From: Pseudoscleropodium purum
Taxonomy: Eukaryota; Streptophyta; Bryopsida; Hypnales; Brachytheciaceae
Assembly: GCA_963969395.1 (NCBI GenBank)
Contig: OZ017799.1
Coordinates: forward strand, 21,640,501 to 21,704,500
Length of the DNA: 64,000 nucleotides
Reading direction: 5' to 3'
The position numbers and the translations under genes are program-made. The notes below the pieces were generated by a model, which was not told the DNA's origin, did not search any database, and saw only the letters and a program-made list of their open reading frames with translations. Position 1 is the first letter of the stretch, and each line of letters starts with the position of its first letter. Below are positions 31,191-42,195 of the stretch, piece by piece.

Positions 31191-32684
31191 CTAATATAAA
31201 TGGCGGAAATGTTCATCTAGCATTGGCCAACGATATGTATTAGAAAATCGCGTAATAACATGGGCCAAACTAGTATTTTCATCGTCAGTCTTCGAAGAAA
31301 TGCGCTTCAAGTAAGCATAAAACACTTTTGCAAAGTCATGAAAGGCAAATTGTGTCGCACTAGGTGTTTTTCGTAGCAAGTTGAAATACGCCTCTGACAT
31401 GTTGTTTCCATTCATCCGCCGAGCAATTTTTCAAATGGCATACTCTTCCGACTTACGTGAATACATTGGAATGACTTCCACATCTGCACCTGCTTTATGC
31501 AAATATGCAATACGTGGATCCACCCACCATCTCCTCTGCAAAGTTTGTTTCATCTCATCTGTTGATGTGAATGTGTACAAAGACTTCATTGGCTGAGAAG
31601 CTAAGGTGGTCATGCCCCAATCGCAAACTCCAATATACACACGTGACTCATCCTCTGGAAAATGCAACAAAATGTTGTCCGGAGAAAGATCATTGTGCAA
31701 ATGTCCAGCAAGATGCACTGCATACATTATATGCATAAACGCCCATGTCAACTCCGTGCGCTTCTTCCGATATCGCCTTAAACGGTAAGCTTTTACAACC
31801 TCCTCTTCGGTTGGATTCATATACATCAAACGGATTTGAATGTTGTCTGGATAGTCCTTATCCATATTCAACATTTGTCGAAGAGTTCCACCATTCCACC
31901 AATACGCATAACCTTCACACGTCGTTCCGTGCACTGCAGCAAACCGTATCACACCCGCGTGTGGAATTCGAACAGCCATTGATTCGTTTTGATGTTCTAA
32001 CTTTGCAAGATCGGGTCGAGTTTGGTGGTGAATGGATTTCTTTGCCGCAAACTTCCAATGAGGAAGTATTCCTGGACATCCTTCAATACGAACCTTTCGA
32101 ATCGTTGCATATCCACCTCTCATCGTTCTATCATCAACAGCAATCACGCGTGCTGTATCTGGAAGTGCTATGAGGTGCCGTTTGGTCCTTTCCGCTTCAG
32201 CAACTCCATCATTGCTTTTCTACCAACCAATTGAACCAACTCGATTGTGCTTTTTGGCGAATGGAGCACATCGTCCCCTAAACAAGTCCGCTTTCAGAAT
32301 CACTTCTTCAAACTGGGCGTCATTGGGTTGATATTCCTTGCCATATTTAACCAAAATGACTTTGGAATTCCACAAAGCGTCATGAACCTTGTTCTCCAAA
32401 CATTTGGTGAAGTGCGTTTTATGCATTTCGTCATGCCACTTCGCCACATTCAATGCATCCAACAACATCTGTGTCATGTCTACCTTGAATTTAGACACGC
32501 ACTCCTCTTGATATCTGATGTACTTATTGTCTAAAGACAATGTTGTTTCCGATTCATAAAATTGAACGATGCGCTCGATCATGAATTTCTTGCATTCTTC
32601 CGAAGGACTTTGGCGAGCTATCTCCAAGTTCGATGGTCCCTCTCCATATTTTAGCTTCGCAACCTTCTTCTTCTCGTTCAGCAT
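31191..32684 (-). pseudogene. Transposon-borne protein kinase, two in-frame stops
   Basis: From the ATG at 32684 the minus strand stays in one frame to a stop at 31191, about 497 codons, apart from a TAG at 32220-32222 and a TGA at 31431-31433. The first ~155 residues are a charged helical N-terminal region with no known domain. The kinase fold follows: a glycine loop RGGYATIRKVRI, the ATP-binding Lys in FAAKK, the catalytic loop HNDLSPDNILL (usual HRDLKPxN), DWG in place of DFG, and an APE-like WVDPR. All residues needed for catalysis (Lys, loop Asp and Asn, DWG Asp) are kept, so the ancestor was probably active. The TGA lies inside the C-lobe and is shared with copy A, so the copies spread after the gene was broken. 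Confidence 0.75.
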
Positions 32685-32877
32685 CGTGACAAATGAAATT
32701 GATATAAATCAAATTTTTTAATTTGAAATTGAATTCACGCGCAAGTGTCCAAAAAATTGGCAACAAGGGGGCCCCAATAAACCACTCTTGCCTTGCCTCG
32801 GAAAGGAGCCATTGGAGGATGAACCACCAAGCTCTCCGCTCCACCTTGCATTCACAAGGGGCAAAGCAAAAGTGACA

Positions 32878-33180
32878 ATGCGGACGGCCCGTCCGCCCCA
32901 TCGGACGGCCCCAAACCGTCCGTCCGATCGGACGGGCCGGGGGTGGCGGACGCATCGGCTGTCCGCCTCCCCGAAACCCTCGAACCCCGTCCGCCCGATC
33001 GGACAGCCACGGGCGGACAAATCTGCCGTCCGCCCCATTGGACAGCCCCAAACCGTCCGCTTGATCGGACGGGCCGCGGCTGGCGGATGCATCAGCCGTC
33101 CGCCTCCCCGAAACCCTACAGACGCGTCCGCCCGATCGGACGGCCACGGGCGGACAAATCAAGCGTCCGCCCGATCCGAT
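32878..33180. promoter_or_regulatory. GGCGGAC array upstream of the kinase gene
   Basis: Dense GTCCGCC/GGCGGAC and CGGACGGCC words, arranged as two copies of a ~137-bp unit (the word GTCCGCCCCA recurs at 32891 and 33028). It starts about 195 bases upstream of the kinase ATG at 32684. Open frames through it consist of Arg/Pro/Ser/Asp repeats and are not genes. Confidence 0.65.
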
Positions 33181-33774
33181 TTATTTTTCATATTTGAAAA
33201 TAGAATCTAAAGAAGAACCACTAATTGTCTAATTTGGGCATTTCTTCATACGAATAAGAAATCATTTTAGTTTTTAGCAATCATTGAATGAAAAATAAAA
33301 AAATTTCAAATATTCAAATAACTTAATCTTTCATAAATTAATTAGAAATACATTTATATCATTTACGAGTTTCTAAATGTAATAAACACACAACAATAAT
33401 TTCAAAATACACACCATGCTAGTACATATTTAACCTCGAATGCTAAATTCAAAAATAGACATAATATGGCTCTTACAAAATTACATTTCTTCTTCATATT
33501 TTTATTATTTATCAAAGTCGCTTATAGCCGTATACATCAACGCTATTATAAAATAATACAATGATGTCTTCAACAATATACTTGCCTACATACATACTTG
33601 GTGTACACTATTACACAACACTTTTTGAAAAAGTGAACAAAATTGTTGTTCAAAATTGTTCTATTCATTTAAAATTTTGTACTACTTCTATCAATCTAGT
33701 GCTCTATACTTGTCGTGAGAGTAAAAATGAGAAAATCGAGTAAACACATGCTCACTATATACTTGCATGTTTTT
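33181..33774. other. AT-rich spacer inside the giant element
   Basis: No gene. It holds the 3' flank of the Gly-rich protein gene to its right. Confidence 0.45.
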
Positions 33775-35037
33775 TTATTCGGAATCTGAATCGGACTCAA
33801 ATTGTTGACCGCTGCCTCTTCTTTGTACTCCAATGAACGGACCACCTCCGTAGTTTCCGTGATATCCACTCGGTGCACCTCCTTGTCCATAATTTGAACC
33901 TCCAAAAGTGGGAGGAGGAACCGGAGTAGTAGGCTCTGATCCTCTTTCATTTGAAGCCCCGTAATAAGAGGCCCCATGATGCCCATATGAATCACTTCTA
34001 GTTGATCCCGGATAGTATTGGGCGCTTCTGTGAAGAGAGCAACTATACTGCGGGGTTACATAGCTTCCTCCACTACCTTCGGAGCCCACTTGAGTGAGCG
34101 TCGTATAATATGAACCAGATTCAGTAGGCCTACCATAGTGCGTGTTGCCATAGCTACCTATCCCACCTAGAGAGCCAATTTCAGGGAGAGTACCATAACG
34201 AGAACCAACTGCACTTGAACCACCATAATGTGTGGATCCATAGCTCCCTCTTCCACCTTCATATCTATTTTGAGGATCGTAACCAAAGTATGAACCACCT
34301 CTTCCATGTTCAGATTCTCGCGTTCCATGTTCATGTCCGTAGGACCCACCATGCCTATCTTGCCGTCCACGATCTTGAAGGCTTCTGCGTGTTGCCTCTT
34401 GCATTTGTTGTTCGAATTCAATTCGTTCTCGTTCTTCTATCCGCTCGTGTCTAACTCCAAATGTGACAGGCGCTTGCATATCATCGTCATCATCGTCATC
34501 TGTCCACGCATCTTCAGCATCTCGTAGAACAACTGAAGGTTGTTGTAGATAACCTCGATTAGACCACTCTGGCATGCAATCGCTTGCGCCCCTCCACTGT
34601 GTATCTATAACGGCATCCGTGCGCGTATAGTTCTCCACATTGCGACCTATAGCGGTACACCAGTCCACATCCTTGTGAAGTACAATCTCTGCCCAAACCA
34701 TTGCCATAACATTATAATTCATTATATTTGGTTTGGCGCTTTTAATGCTAAGAACTCGATGCACTTGTGTGTATCGTTGTTTGAAGTGCTCACTTTGGCA
34801 CGTAGACATTTGTCCTTCCCAACGTGGCGCTTGGTGCTTTACACGTTCACGTCGCCAAAGTTTTTGAATGTGAGTCATTTTCACATACTTCTTGCACATT
34901 GAGCAATCCCACACTCTTGTTGGTTCTTCTTCCCATCCCGGTTCACCCACGCACAATGGATCGGCCCAAGCATCCCAATTGAACAATTGGGGTCTTCCCT
35001 TTCGACTACTTTTTTTGGATGTTCTATCTTTCGGCAT
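33775..35037 (-). CDS. Transposon-borne Cys/His-domain, Gly/Ser/Tyr-rich protein (unknown function)
   Basis: An intact frame of about 420 codons; MPKDRTSKKSSRKGRPQ at 35037 is preferred as start over the Met ten codons upstream because it opens the basic N-terminus. Residues ~15-130 form a domain with GWEEEPTRVWDCSMCKKYVK, a following HIQKLW, then C and HF, and MNYNVMAMVWAEIVLH. The same pattern occurs in the plus-strand protein at 38488. A run of seven Asp follows, then a charged helix (ERIEERERIEFEQQMQEA), then ~190 residues of Gly/Ser/Tyr-rich low complexity (GGSYG, THYGG repeats), and an acidic end. The Cys/His spacing suggests zinc binding and perhaps DNA contact; this is inference. It is the only large intact gene in the element. 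Confidence 0.7.
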   Translation of the reverse strand: MPKDRTSKKSSRKGRPQLFNWDAWADPLCVGEPGWEEEPTRVWDCSMCKKYVKMTHIQKLWRRERVKHQAPRWEGQMSTCQSEHFKQRYTQVHRVLSIKSAKPNIMNYNVMAMVWAEIVLHKDVDWCTAIGRNVENYTRTDAVIDTQWRGASDCMPEWSNRGYLQQPSVVLRDAEDAWTDDDDDDDMQAPVTFGVRHERIEERERIEFEQQMQEATRRSLQDRGRQDRHGGSYGHEHGTRESEHGRGGSYFGYDPQNRYEGGRGSYGSTHYGGSSAVGSRYGTLPEIGSLGGIGSYGNTHYGRPTESGSYYTTLTQVGSEGSGGSYVTPQYSCSLHRSAQYYPGSTRSDSYGHHGASYYGASNERGSEPTTPVPPPTFGGSNYGQGGAPSGYHGNYGGGPFIGVQRRGSGQQFESDSDSE

Positions 35038-35220
35038 GATGAAGCTGAAGCAAAGAGAATGAAACAATTAGAAAGCTTAAGAACCAAAATTTTGATTTAA
35101 CTAATTAATTAAAATTTTACAAGCGTGAACTTTGTGAAAATTTGTAACAATCTCACAACAATCATTCACTCAAAGCGGAAGGGGCGCACAGAGCTTCCAA
35201 TGCACTGGTCCGCCCACTCC

Positions 35221-35570
35221 AAAAGAGAACGATTGTTCAGAATGAGCCGTCCGCCTCCCCATATATATATGCGGACGCCCCAAGGCGGACGTCCAGATCA
35301 TGCGGACCACATCAGTCCGCATGTCAATCGGACGGCCGTAACCAGGCGGACGGGTATCGGGGCGGACAGGGCGGTCGGGCGGTCAGGGCGGACGCGGAAT
35401 CGGGCGGACTGGGCGGACGGAGGACGGGGCGGACGGGGCGGTCGGGCCGGACAAGGGGGACTCCGGATCGGGCGAACAGGGCGGACGGATATCACGGCAG
35501 ACGGGGTGGACAGGGCGGACAAGGCGGACGCCGAATCGGGCGGACAGGGCGGACGGCTCATCTTAAACCC
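35221..35570. promoter_or_regulatory. GGCGGAC array upstream of the Gly-rich protein gene
   Basis: More than fifteen GGGCGGAC/GGCGGACG words in about 300 bases, mostly in one orientation, starting about 190-210 bases upstream of the ATG at 35037. A TATATATAT tract lies within it at about 35262-35270. Plus- and minus-strand open frames across it (35125-35616 and 35298-35819) are repeat artefacts. Confidence 0.65.
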
Positions 35571-35615
35571 TAAACCTAATGAAGGAAATTGTTCTTTTTT
35601 CAAAATCTCACGGTA

Positions 35616-35820
35616 GAGATGTTTAACCCGTAAAGTTCTTTTCACTAAAAACACTTCAAAACTGCCAATAGTAGTGCAAATATCAAGTCTTAAAAGAAAA
35701 ATACTTTGGGGCATATGTAACCGTAGCATCTTGTAGTAAATTAGTTGGAAAAAATGTGGAAAAAATTTTAGACAAATCCACCATTTGGATTGTAAGATAT
35801 TAGATATTGAATGTTTCATT
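35616..35820. repeat. Dispersed repeat, copy 1 (partner at 46590-46815)
   Basis: Shared words in order with the partner: TAAAGTTC, CTCAAAAC(T/A)GCCA, CATAT-TAA-C-TAG-ATC-TGTAGTA, GAAAAAATGTG(G)AAAAAA, and GATTG(T/C)AAGATATTAG. Divergence is high. One copy is inside the giant hAT-like element, the other outside. Confidence 0.55.
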
Positions 35821-36026
35821 TAAGGGGCTACTCAATTATGTCTATTAATGAACAATTGGTAGGCTAACAAACCTAACTTAGCATGTATTTTAATATTTGT
35901 TGCAATTATTTTAGGAATATTATAACATAACACTATTATAACATTCTTATAAATGATATAATACTAAATCATTTCAAAATCAACAACATTCGAACACAAT
36001 CTATCAATCTTGTCTTTCATACTCGT

Positions 36027-36030
36027 TTAA

Positions 36031-36069
<39 letters not shown>
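36027..36069. repeat. (TA)n microsatellite
   Basis: About 21 uninterrupted TA units followed by ACATACATA. Confidence 0.9.
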
Positions 36070-36073
<4 letters not shown>

Positions 36074-37993
36074 CATAAAATATATTAGATAAATCAACAT
36101 GAACAAATCAATGATTATATATTTCATAGATCTATTCTTCATCAATCAAATAAGAGTGCATGTGCAAATATAGACAAAGATGGTTTCTCCATTTGTTGCC
36201 AAAAAATAGATAAACAAATAGAGAAAGATATGAAGTGAATGTTACTTAGAGAATTGAAAAGAAAAAAATTGAAGTACTCAATTGCATTTTATTAAATTGG
36301 AAAATTGCATGTGGATGACATGAATTAATCTTCATAGATGCTAAACTTATACGAGTTGCATTTCAACATTTATGATTTATGCAATTGATTGAATTGAAAG
36401 CTCTTGTAATTACATTTTCAAATTTTCGATTCAATCATTCAAATTTGTAAGAGTGATTTATGATAGATTTATAACTTTAAATGTGAAAGCATTCAATGCC
36501 TTTATGCGTTTGTTCATCAATATATTAATTTTAGATAAATAATATATATTTTTTATAACATATGCATAAACCATTACATTAAAAAAAAAAAAAACTAAGA
36601 GCCAAGCCAAATAGGCTGGTCAAATGAAGAGAACAAGATAATAAGAGCCCTACGAGACAGAAAACAAAGGAAAAAAAGGAAAATATCAAAAGGATTCAAA
36701 GGAAGAAACAAGATGCATTCTTGCAAGACCGTAGAATACATAATGATTTCAAAATCCAAACACAAATATATTTTCTATTTCAATGAGAGCCAAAAATGAA
36801 CTACCTTGCTCTCAAAGATTGTACAATGTACACGTTATACAAAACGAACATATAACAGAAAGAGTAGAAGACATCGTTTATCATGATTGAAAATTGAAAT
36901 GATTTTTTTTTTCTATGTAGAATATTTTATGAAATGTAACAATGTATTTAATTATCATAGTAATTGGTAGAAATCTTTGTGCAATACATAGAAACATTTC
37001 ATTCATGTGGAGTTTTTTTCATTTATTTAGGATTAAAATTGAAGTATTATACTCTACAAAGTACAAACCAAAAACAATACCATATACCTAAGTTCAAAAG
37101 TTTGCAATTGTTTCGTGAATTCATTTTGAAAATTCAAACAAAGAAATATTTTATAATCAATATCTTGTTCATTTGAATCATTTCAAAAATCGAATTCCGA
37201 ATTCAATTCCTATTTATAATAGAAATTATATTTGTCAATTTTTTAGATCTTTAAACAATGAACCCTCTTTTTTAAAATTAATATTTAAAAACATCTTAAA
37301 TAAGAATATTGGAATCACCCTTCAAAATAAATATAGCACATGTATAAGTGTATAATGTATTCTACTCCACCAACTCAAGTAACGAATTTTTCTATGTTTT
37401 TAAGAAAAAATATAGCCATACATGATTTGAAAGTTAAAACATTGTTTCTTTTTCTTTGTTTTCAAATCTAATCAAAATTTCATTACAAAATATGAAAGAC
37501 TCGATGTTCATTTGAAGATCGTGATGCACTTTTAATGAGAAATCACAACCTTTCATTAAATATCATGAGGTTGAAATCCATTTAACTGTTATTCTAATTA
37601 TGTATTGGAGCCTTTTTTTAAAATTTCATTTGCTTACAATGAAAATGGAATTGATTATTTTTGCAAAACATTTGATTTCCTAATGAACTTTAAAAAAATC
37701 CCCACCATCTTCAGATCTTCTCAAAACCTATTTAGAGGAATAATATCAGTAACTAATTCAAACATATTCAACTTAACCACATTCCCCTCATTCGTAAAAC
37801 AATTTAGGGGAGAAAAGAAAAGGTTTAGGGTAATTAGGGTATAAGGTTTAGGGTTTACATTTAGAAAAAAAAAAATGATAAACCAATTACATTGATCTTC
37901 ATTTAGCAGTGATTATTAGGCTGTTTTATTTTTGAAATGTTACCGCTCTTTTTGAATAATAATGGCCTCATAGGATGCACCAATTGACAACTG

Positions 37994-38275
37994 GGCGGAC
38001 GCCGTCGGCGGTCAGTGTTTAAGTGGGGCGGTCGGCGTGTCCAAAGCGCGGACGGCGTCGGAAGGCGGACAGTGCGGACAGTCCGGGCGGACGCGCCGGT
38101 CGGATGGGTGGTCGGACGGGGCGGTCGGACGGGGCGACGAGCGGACAGCACATCCGCTGCCGAAGCGGACGTCGTCAGTCCGCGCGGCGGACGCGAGGTT
38201 CAGGGCCGCTTCGCGCGGTCCAGGGCAGGTCCGGTGGCGGACGGCCTCTAGATCCGGCAGCGGACGGCTATAAGG
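37994..38275. promoter_or_regulatory. GGCGGAC array upstream of the coiled-coil/RING-like gene
   Basis: GGGCGGACG, GGCGGACAG and GGCGGTCGGACGGGG words fill about 280 bases, ending about 215 bases before the ATG at 38488. A TATAAGGG word follows the array at about 38269. The overlapping open frames at 37903-38415 on both strands are repeat artefacts. Confidence 0.65.
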
Positions 38276-38487
38276 GTGGAGTGACTTTTCATTTCTTCTC
38301 ACTTCAATTCTCCTTCGGTGCCAAGTTGGATGTGCTACTATTGCTTTATGTGCTAGTTGCTCCTATGGGGTGGAGAGTTGGGGTCCTCTATCTTGTGTTA
38401 CTATGTTGCGGTTGATGCCATCACTTTTGACTATCACGTGAGATTTTTTTATTCACTTCAATTGGTTATTGAATCCATTTGACAATC

Positions 38488-41400
38488 ATGAACGGCGAAG
38501 GTGATCGAAATATGGATGGGGTGACTCCGGGAAGCGAAGCCAAGAAAAAGAGCAAAGTGAAGGGGGCTACGTACGACCTTCGGCTTGACATTTTAAATGA
38601 CCCTACAATTAAAGCAGAGAGCGGGTGGGAAGATGAAGATGTGGAGTATTGGACATTAAAAATGTGCAGGACCTATGTTAAAATGTACCACATTGACAAG
38701 TTGTGGCCTCAGGAGTCGCACAGGAGTCATACACGGGATTTTTGTTGTAAACCATGGACTTGCAACAACAAACATTTTGTCCATCGATCTGAGGAGGTGT
38801 GGCGTGTTCTATTCGGAAACAAGCGCAGAAGTAAAGGCTATATTAATTATAGCGTGGCGTGTATGGTTTACGCGGAACTTATATTAGAGCACAAGATCGA
38901 TTGGAGCACGTTTCCGACGACAACAGCTTGCCCACTTCTACTTGAAGCCAATCAAAAGGACATTCCCAACTTGTACAATTCAGAGGGAGAAACAGAAAAA
39001 GTATTAAAAAATATTATTGAGGTGAAAACGGATGGTGTGGAGAAAGCCTCAAATGTTGAAGAATTACGGTCTGTACAATCTCCAACAAAAGCAATCAATG
39101 AAAGCTCTTCGAAAAATGTGGGGAAAGATGTGGAGAAATATGTAGAGGCGCAGGAGGGTAAAGTCTTTTCCACAGCTCCAACGCGTTTGACCTTTACACC
39201 AAATGTTGCGGCACAAACGCAAACGGAGTTTGTAAATAAAGGCAAGGTTTGCACGGAACGCGGGAAAACTTCAAAAAGTAAAGTAGACGAAGTCTTGGCG
39301 GAGAAAGTGGCAAAGGCTAATGCTACAATTGATAGTTTGATAGCCAACAATTGTTTTGATAGTTTGGTCTACAAATCTCCGCCTGTGCATGAAGGCGTTG
39401 AATATAGTCCAGCGTTAAGTTTAGAAGACAAAGTACATACGCCTCGTGGACAAGGCGTGACGATTGATAATATATCCTCATTATGGAGTTCCGAGCGTAA
39501 AAGGCGGGCGAAGGAGTTTCCAATTACAACGGCATTGCCAAGTCCTCTACATCGAACCTTGCAAGACATGTCCAATCCAAAACAATTGGAAAATCTTTTG
39601 AAGCTCTCGGTTCAGTGTGCTAACCTTCATGAAGAAATGGCGGATCGTCGAACCCCGATGATGGTGCTACTGCTGTTCCAATGAGTCCACTTGCAGATCC
39701 AAAGAATGTTGGACATATACTTGATACAGCTTTCAAGATGACGATGTCAGCTGAATTTTTAGCGCAAGTTGCTCCGACTTTTATGAATTTGGCCAAGGAG
39801 TTTTCTTTCATGGCACCAGAGATGTTGAAAGCTGCTATAGCATTTCAGAATCTCACGAAGACTTTCGGACCACTTTTCGAAGAAAGAAATGTTCACATAC
39901 TACAATTGGTGGAATATGAGAAGAAAATTGCTGACCTTGGAGGAGTGGAAGCAAGGTGCAAAGTGTTGGAGTTGAAATTAAAGACTTTGGAGAATGAGGT
40001 TGAACATTTAAATCAACAATCATCGAGACAAATGGAGGAGTTGATGAAGATGCGTAAACAAATTGCAGAATTGCATGGGACCTCCAAGAATCCAAGTGAG
40101 GTTGCAATCTCACCAGTGATTGTACTCGGAGATAGTCAAGAGACTCAAGAGAGTGAAGATAAGCTCTCTCTTCCTTTTGATAAGGCCGAAGCAAGCGACA
40201 ACCCTGCCATTGTGAATGTACAAGAAAGTCACGATATGAGCATGTTAAAAGCGACACAACAACCATCAATGGAAAAGCTTTCATCCGTTTACGTGAATGC
40301 GGAGACGCAAACGGAGAGTTGTGACTTTGAAGAGTTGTGACTTTGAAGAGTTGAAGCATAAATTGGAAGAGGCAATTGAAGCAAAAGGAATCGTTGAATC
40401 CAAGTTGAATCGATTGCAATTGTGCTTGGATTTGAAGAAGTTTATGCCATCTAGCGGCTTGGAGTCTCGATGGTTAGCATGGGTACAAAGACTCCAAGAC
40501 AGACCCTCTGTAGTATCTCGAGCAATGGCAGGTCTTCAAACATTGGCAATGGAGTCGAATGAAAATTGCGATGCCATTCAAAGCTCTTTGAGTTGGTTCA
40601 AGACTATGTTTGACCAACATCCTTCAAAGGGATATACGGAGATCACATGTTGGGGAGACATGGATGCCATGTTTGAGCGGTTAAACCACACAAAGAAGGA
40701 CCAAGCTCCACCCATCAATTCGGCCTTGGAAGTAGAGGAAGGATGGGTCCCTTACAAACCACTTTCAGCACACATCAATGTGAAAGACAAGCGAGTGGTG
40801 CATGCTTGTGATCCAGCCTCTCCAATCTTGGATGGTTGTTGTAGCCTTTGCCAAGGCCTCTTCGGACCGGAAGGTGCGGTAACCATAGGCCAATGTCGCC
40901 ACACTTTCCATGTCACTTACATTGTGAAAGCATCACTCATTCGTTCGGTGTGTGTCGAGTGTCGTAGTCCATTGAGTGCTAGGTTCTACGAAATGTTTGG
41001 TATCTTGGAAACTATGCCTCCAGGCCACGAGTACAATCGTTGGAATCTTCCTCTTGATCAAGCGCCGTACAAATTTCAAAATTATCAACATTGGGGGAAG
41101 CCAATCCGGTGGAATGCAAATGAACAGAGGCATGATTTGTACGAGAAATCTGAGCAACCATTGGATTTGGATGTGTGGATGACTCACAATAGAGAGTTGG
41201 AATTGCGGGCTCGAGGAATCGTAGATGACACGGCCCGTGAAATGTTTTGTCACAACATGGAGGGACATTGGAGCTTGCAACACAAAAAGTTCTTTCGTTT
41301 TCTAGATAAAAAAGTGGAGAGAGGACCAGAAAACAGTTGGGTGGAGGTGAACCATGGAAAAGAGTTCGATAAGCAGTATAAGGCATACGACCACACCCTC

Positions 41401-41901
41401 GTAGGTAGGGCCCTTCTATTGTCAAAGTTGGAAGAGGCTGCAAAAGTTCGTGCTGTCTACAATACAAATGGACTAACAAGCACAGGACATTCATCTGTAG
41501 ATGTAGCAGCAGCATTTGATAGGCGCATTGGCGATATTATAGGGCATTGGAAGGCTTTCCTATTGGATGGAGACTGCCTTACAGTATGGCAAGGGAAAGG
41601 AGATGATGAAGTTGTTCAAGCGATGGTAGATCGTGTGGAGAGCAACTTGAGAACCTTGAAGGCAGACGAAGTCGATTTATCACCGAAAAGAAAACAAAAA
41701 AGGAAGCGTGAAGAGGACGATGACTTCTCTCCGGAAACCAAGAAACAATTTCATAAGGTGGACATCGAAGTTCAATCTGGAGGGCGAATAGTCCGTCCAA
41801 GTCAACAACGGTCAACTCGTCAATCATCTGCTAAACTCCTCGGTACAACAGATTTTCCTTTTGTTTTGGGAGAAGGTAGTGGTCCATCCGGTGGAAAGTA
41901 G
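38488..41901 (+). pseudogene. Transposon-borne large protein: Cys/His domain, coiled coil, RING-like finger; two frameshifts
   Basis: Three frames make one gene. Part 1 (38488-39684, MNGEGDRNMDG) starts with the domain shared with 33775-35037: SGWEDEDVEYWTLKMCRTYV, KMYHIDKLW, C-x-x-HF, GYINYSVACMVYAELILEHK. A frameshift near 39650-39680 leads to part 2 (39681-40340), mainly coiled coil (RCKVLELKLKTLENEVEHLN). A perfect 16-base tandem duplication (40319-40334, 40335-40350) causes the second shift into part 3 (to 41901). Part 3 carries a RING-like motif: CSLC, then QCRHTFH, then CVEC; the Cys usually following the second His is missing. It ends in a basic KRKQKRKREE signal and a low-complexity tail. 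Size, coiled coil and nuclear signal would fit a DNA-binding element protein; no transposase catalytic motif is recognised. Confidence 0.65.
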
Positions 41902-42195
41902 GATTTGAGGAGAATTTTGTTTTTTAAAAACAATGGTCCTTTCATTGTTTAAAAACAGAAAAGAATGTGAAAGATTTAGATCTTAAAAAGATCGTATAGG
42001 ATTCAATAGTGATATTGGAACTATGTTTTCATGTATTTTGTTTATACATATATATTTATATATAAAGATGCTATATTTTCATTTGCGTATAAAAATATTT
42101 TTATATGTACATCTTATTTTACGTGGATGCATTCATTTGTGATTGTGTAACATTCAAATTACATAACAATATAAAATTTTCTAATGACTAATGGC
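41902..42195. other. 3' flank of the large gene
   Basis: AT-rich, no gene; contains TATATATTTATATATAAA near 42048-42066. Confidence 0.4.

Larger units (their letters stand above)
35571..37993. other. AT-rich central spacer of the giant element
   Basis: No credible gene. It holds a dispersed repeat shared with 46590-46815 (35616-35820), a long (TA)n microsatellite (36027-36069), an A15 run near 36580, and TTTAGGG-like words at 37803-37858. The short open frames in it are composition artefacts. Confidence 0.5.

Noticed and set aside
32718..33210. Several overlapping open frames on both strands rich in Arg, Pro, Ser and Asp
   Set aside because: They run through the GGCGGAC array; GC-rich short repeats lack stops in all frames. 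No start context, no domain.
33775..35037. Gly-rich protein as an RNA-binding (RGG/RRM) host protein
   Set aside because: No RRM motif; the N-terminal domain is shared with the neighbouring transposon gene, so it belongs to the element.
37803..37858. TTTAGGG-like words as an internal telomere
   Set aside because: Only two or three scattered units in AT-rich DNA.
37903..38415. Open frames up to 130 codons on both strands
   Set aside because: Same GGCGGAC-array artefact as at 32.7-33.2 kb.
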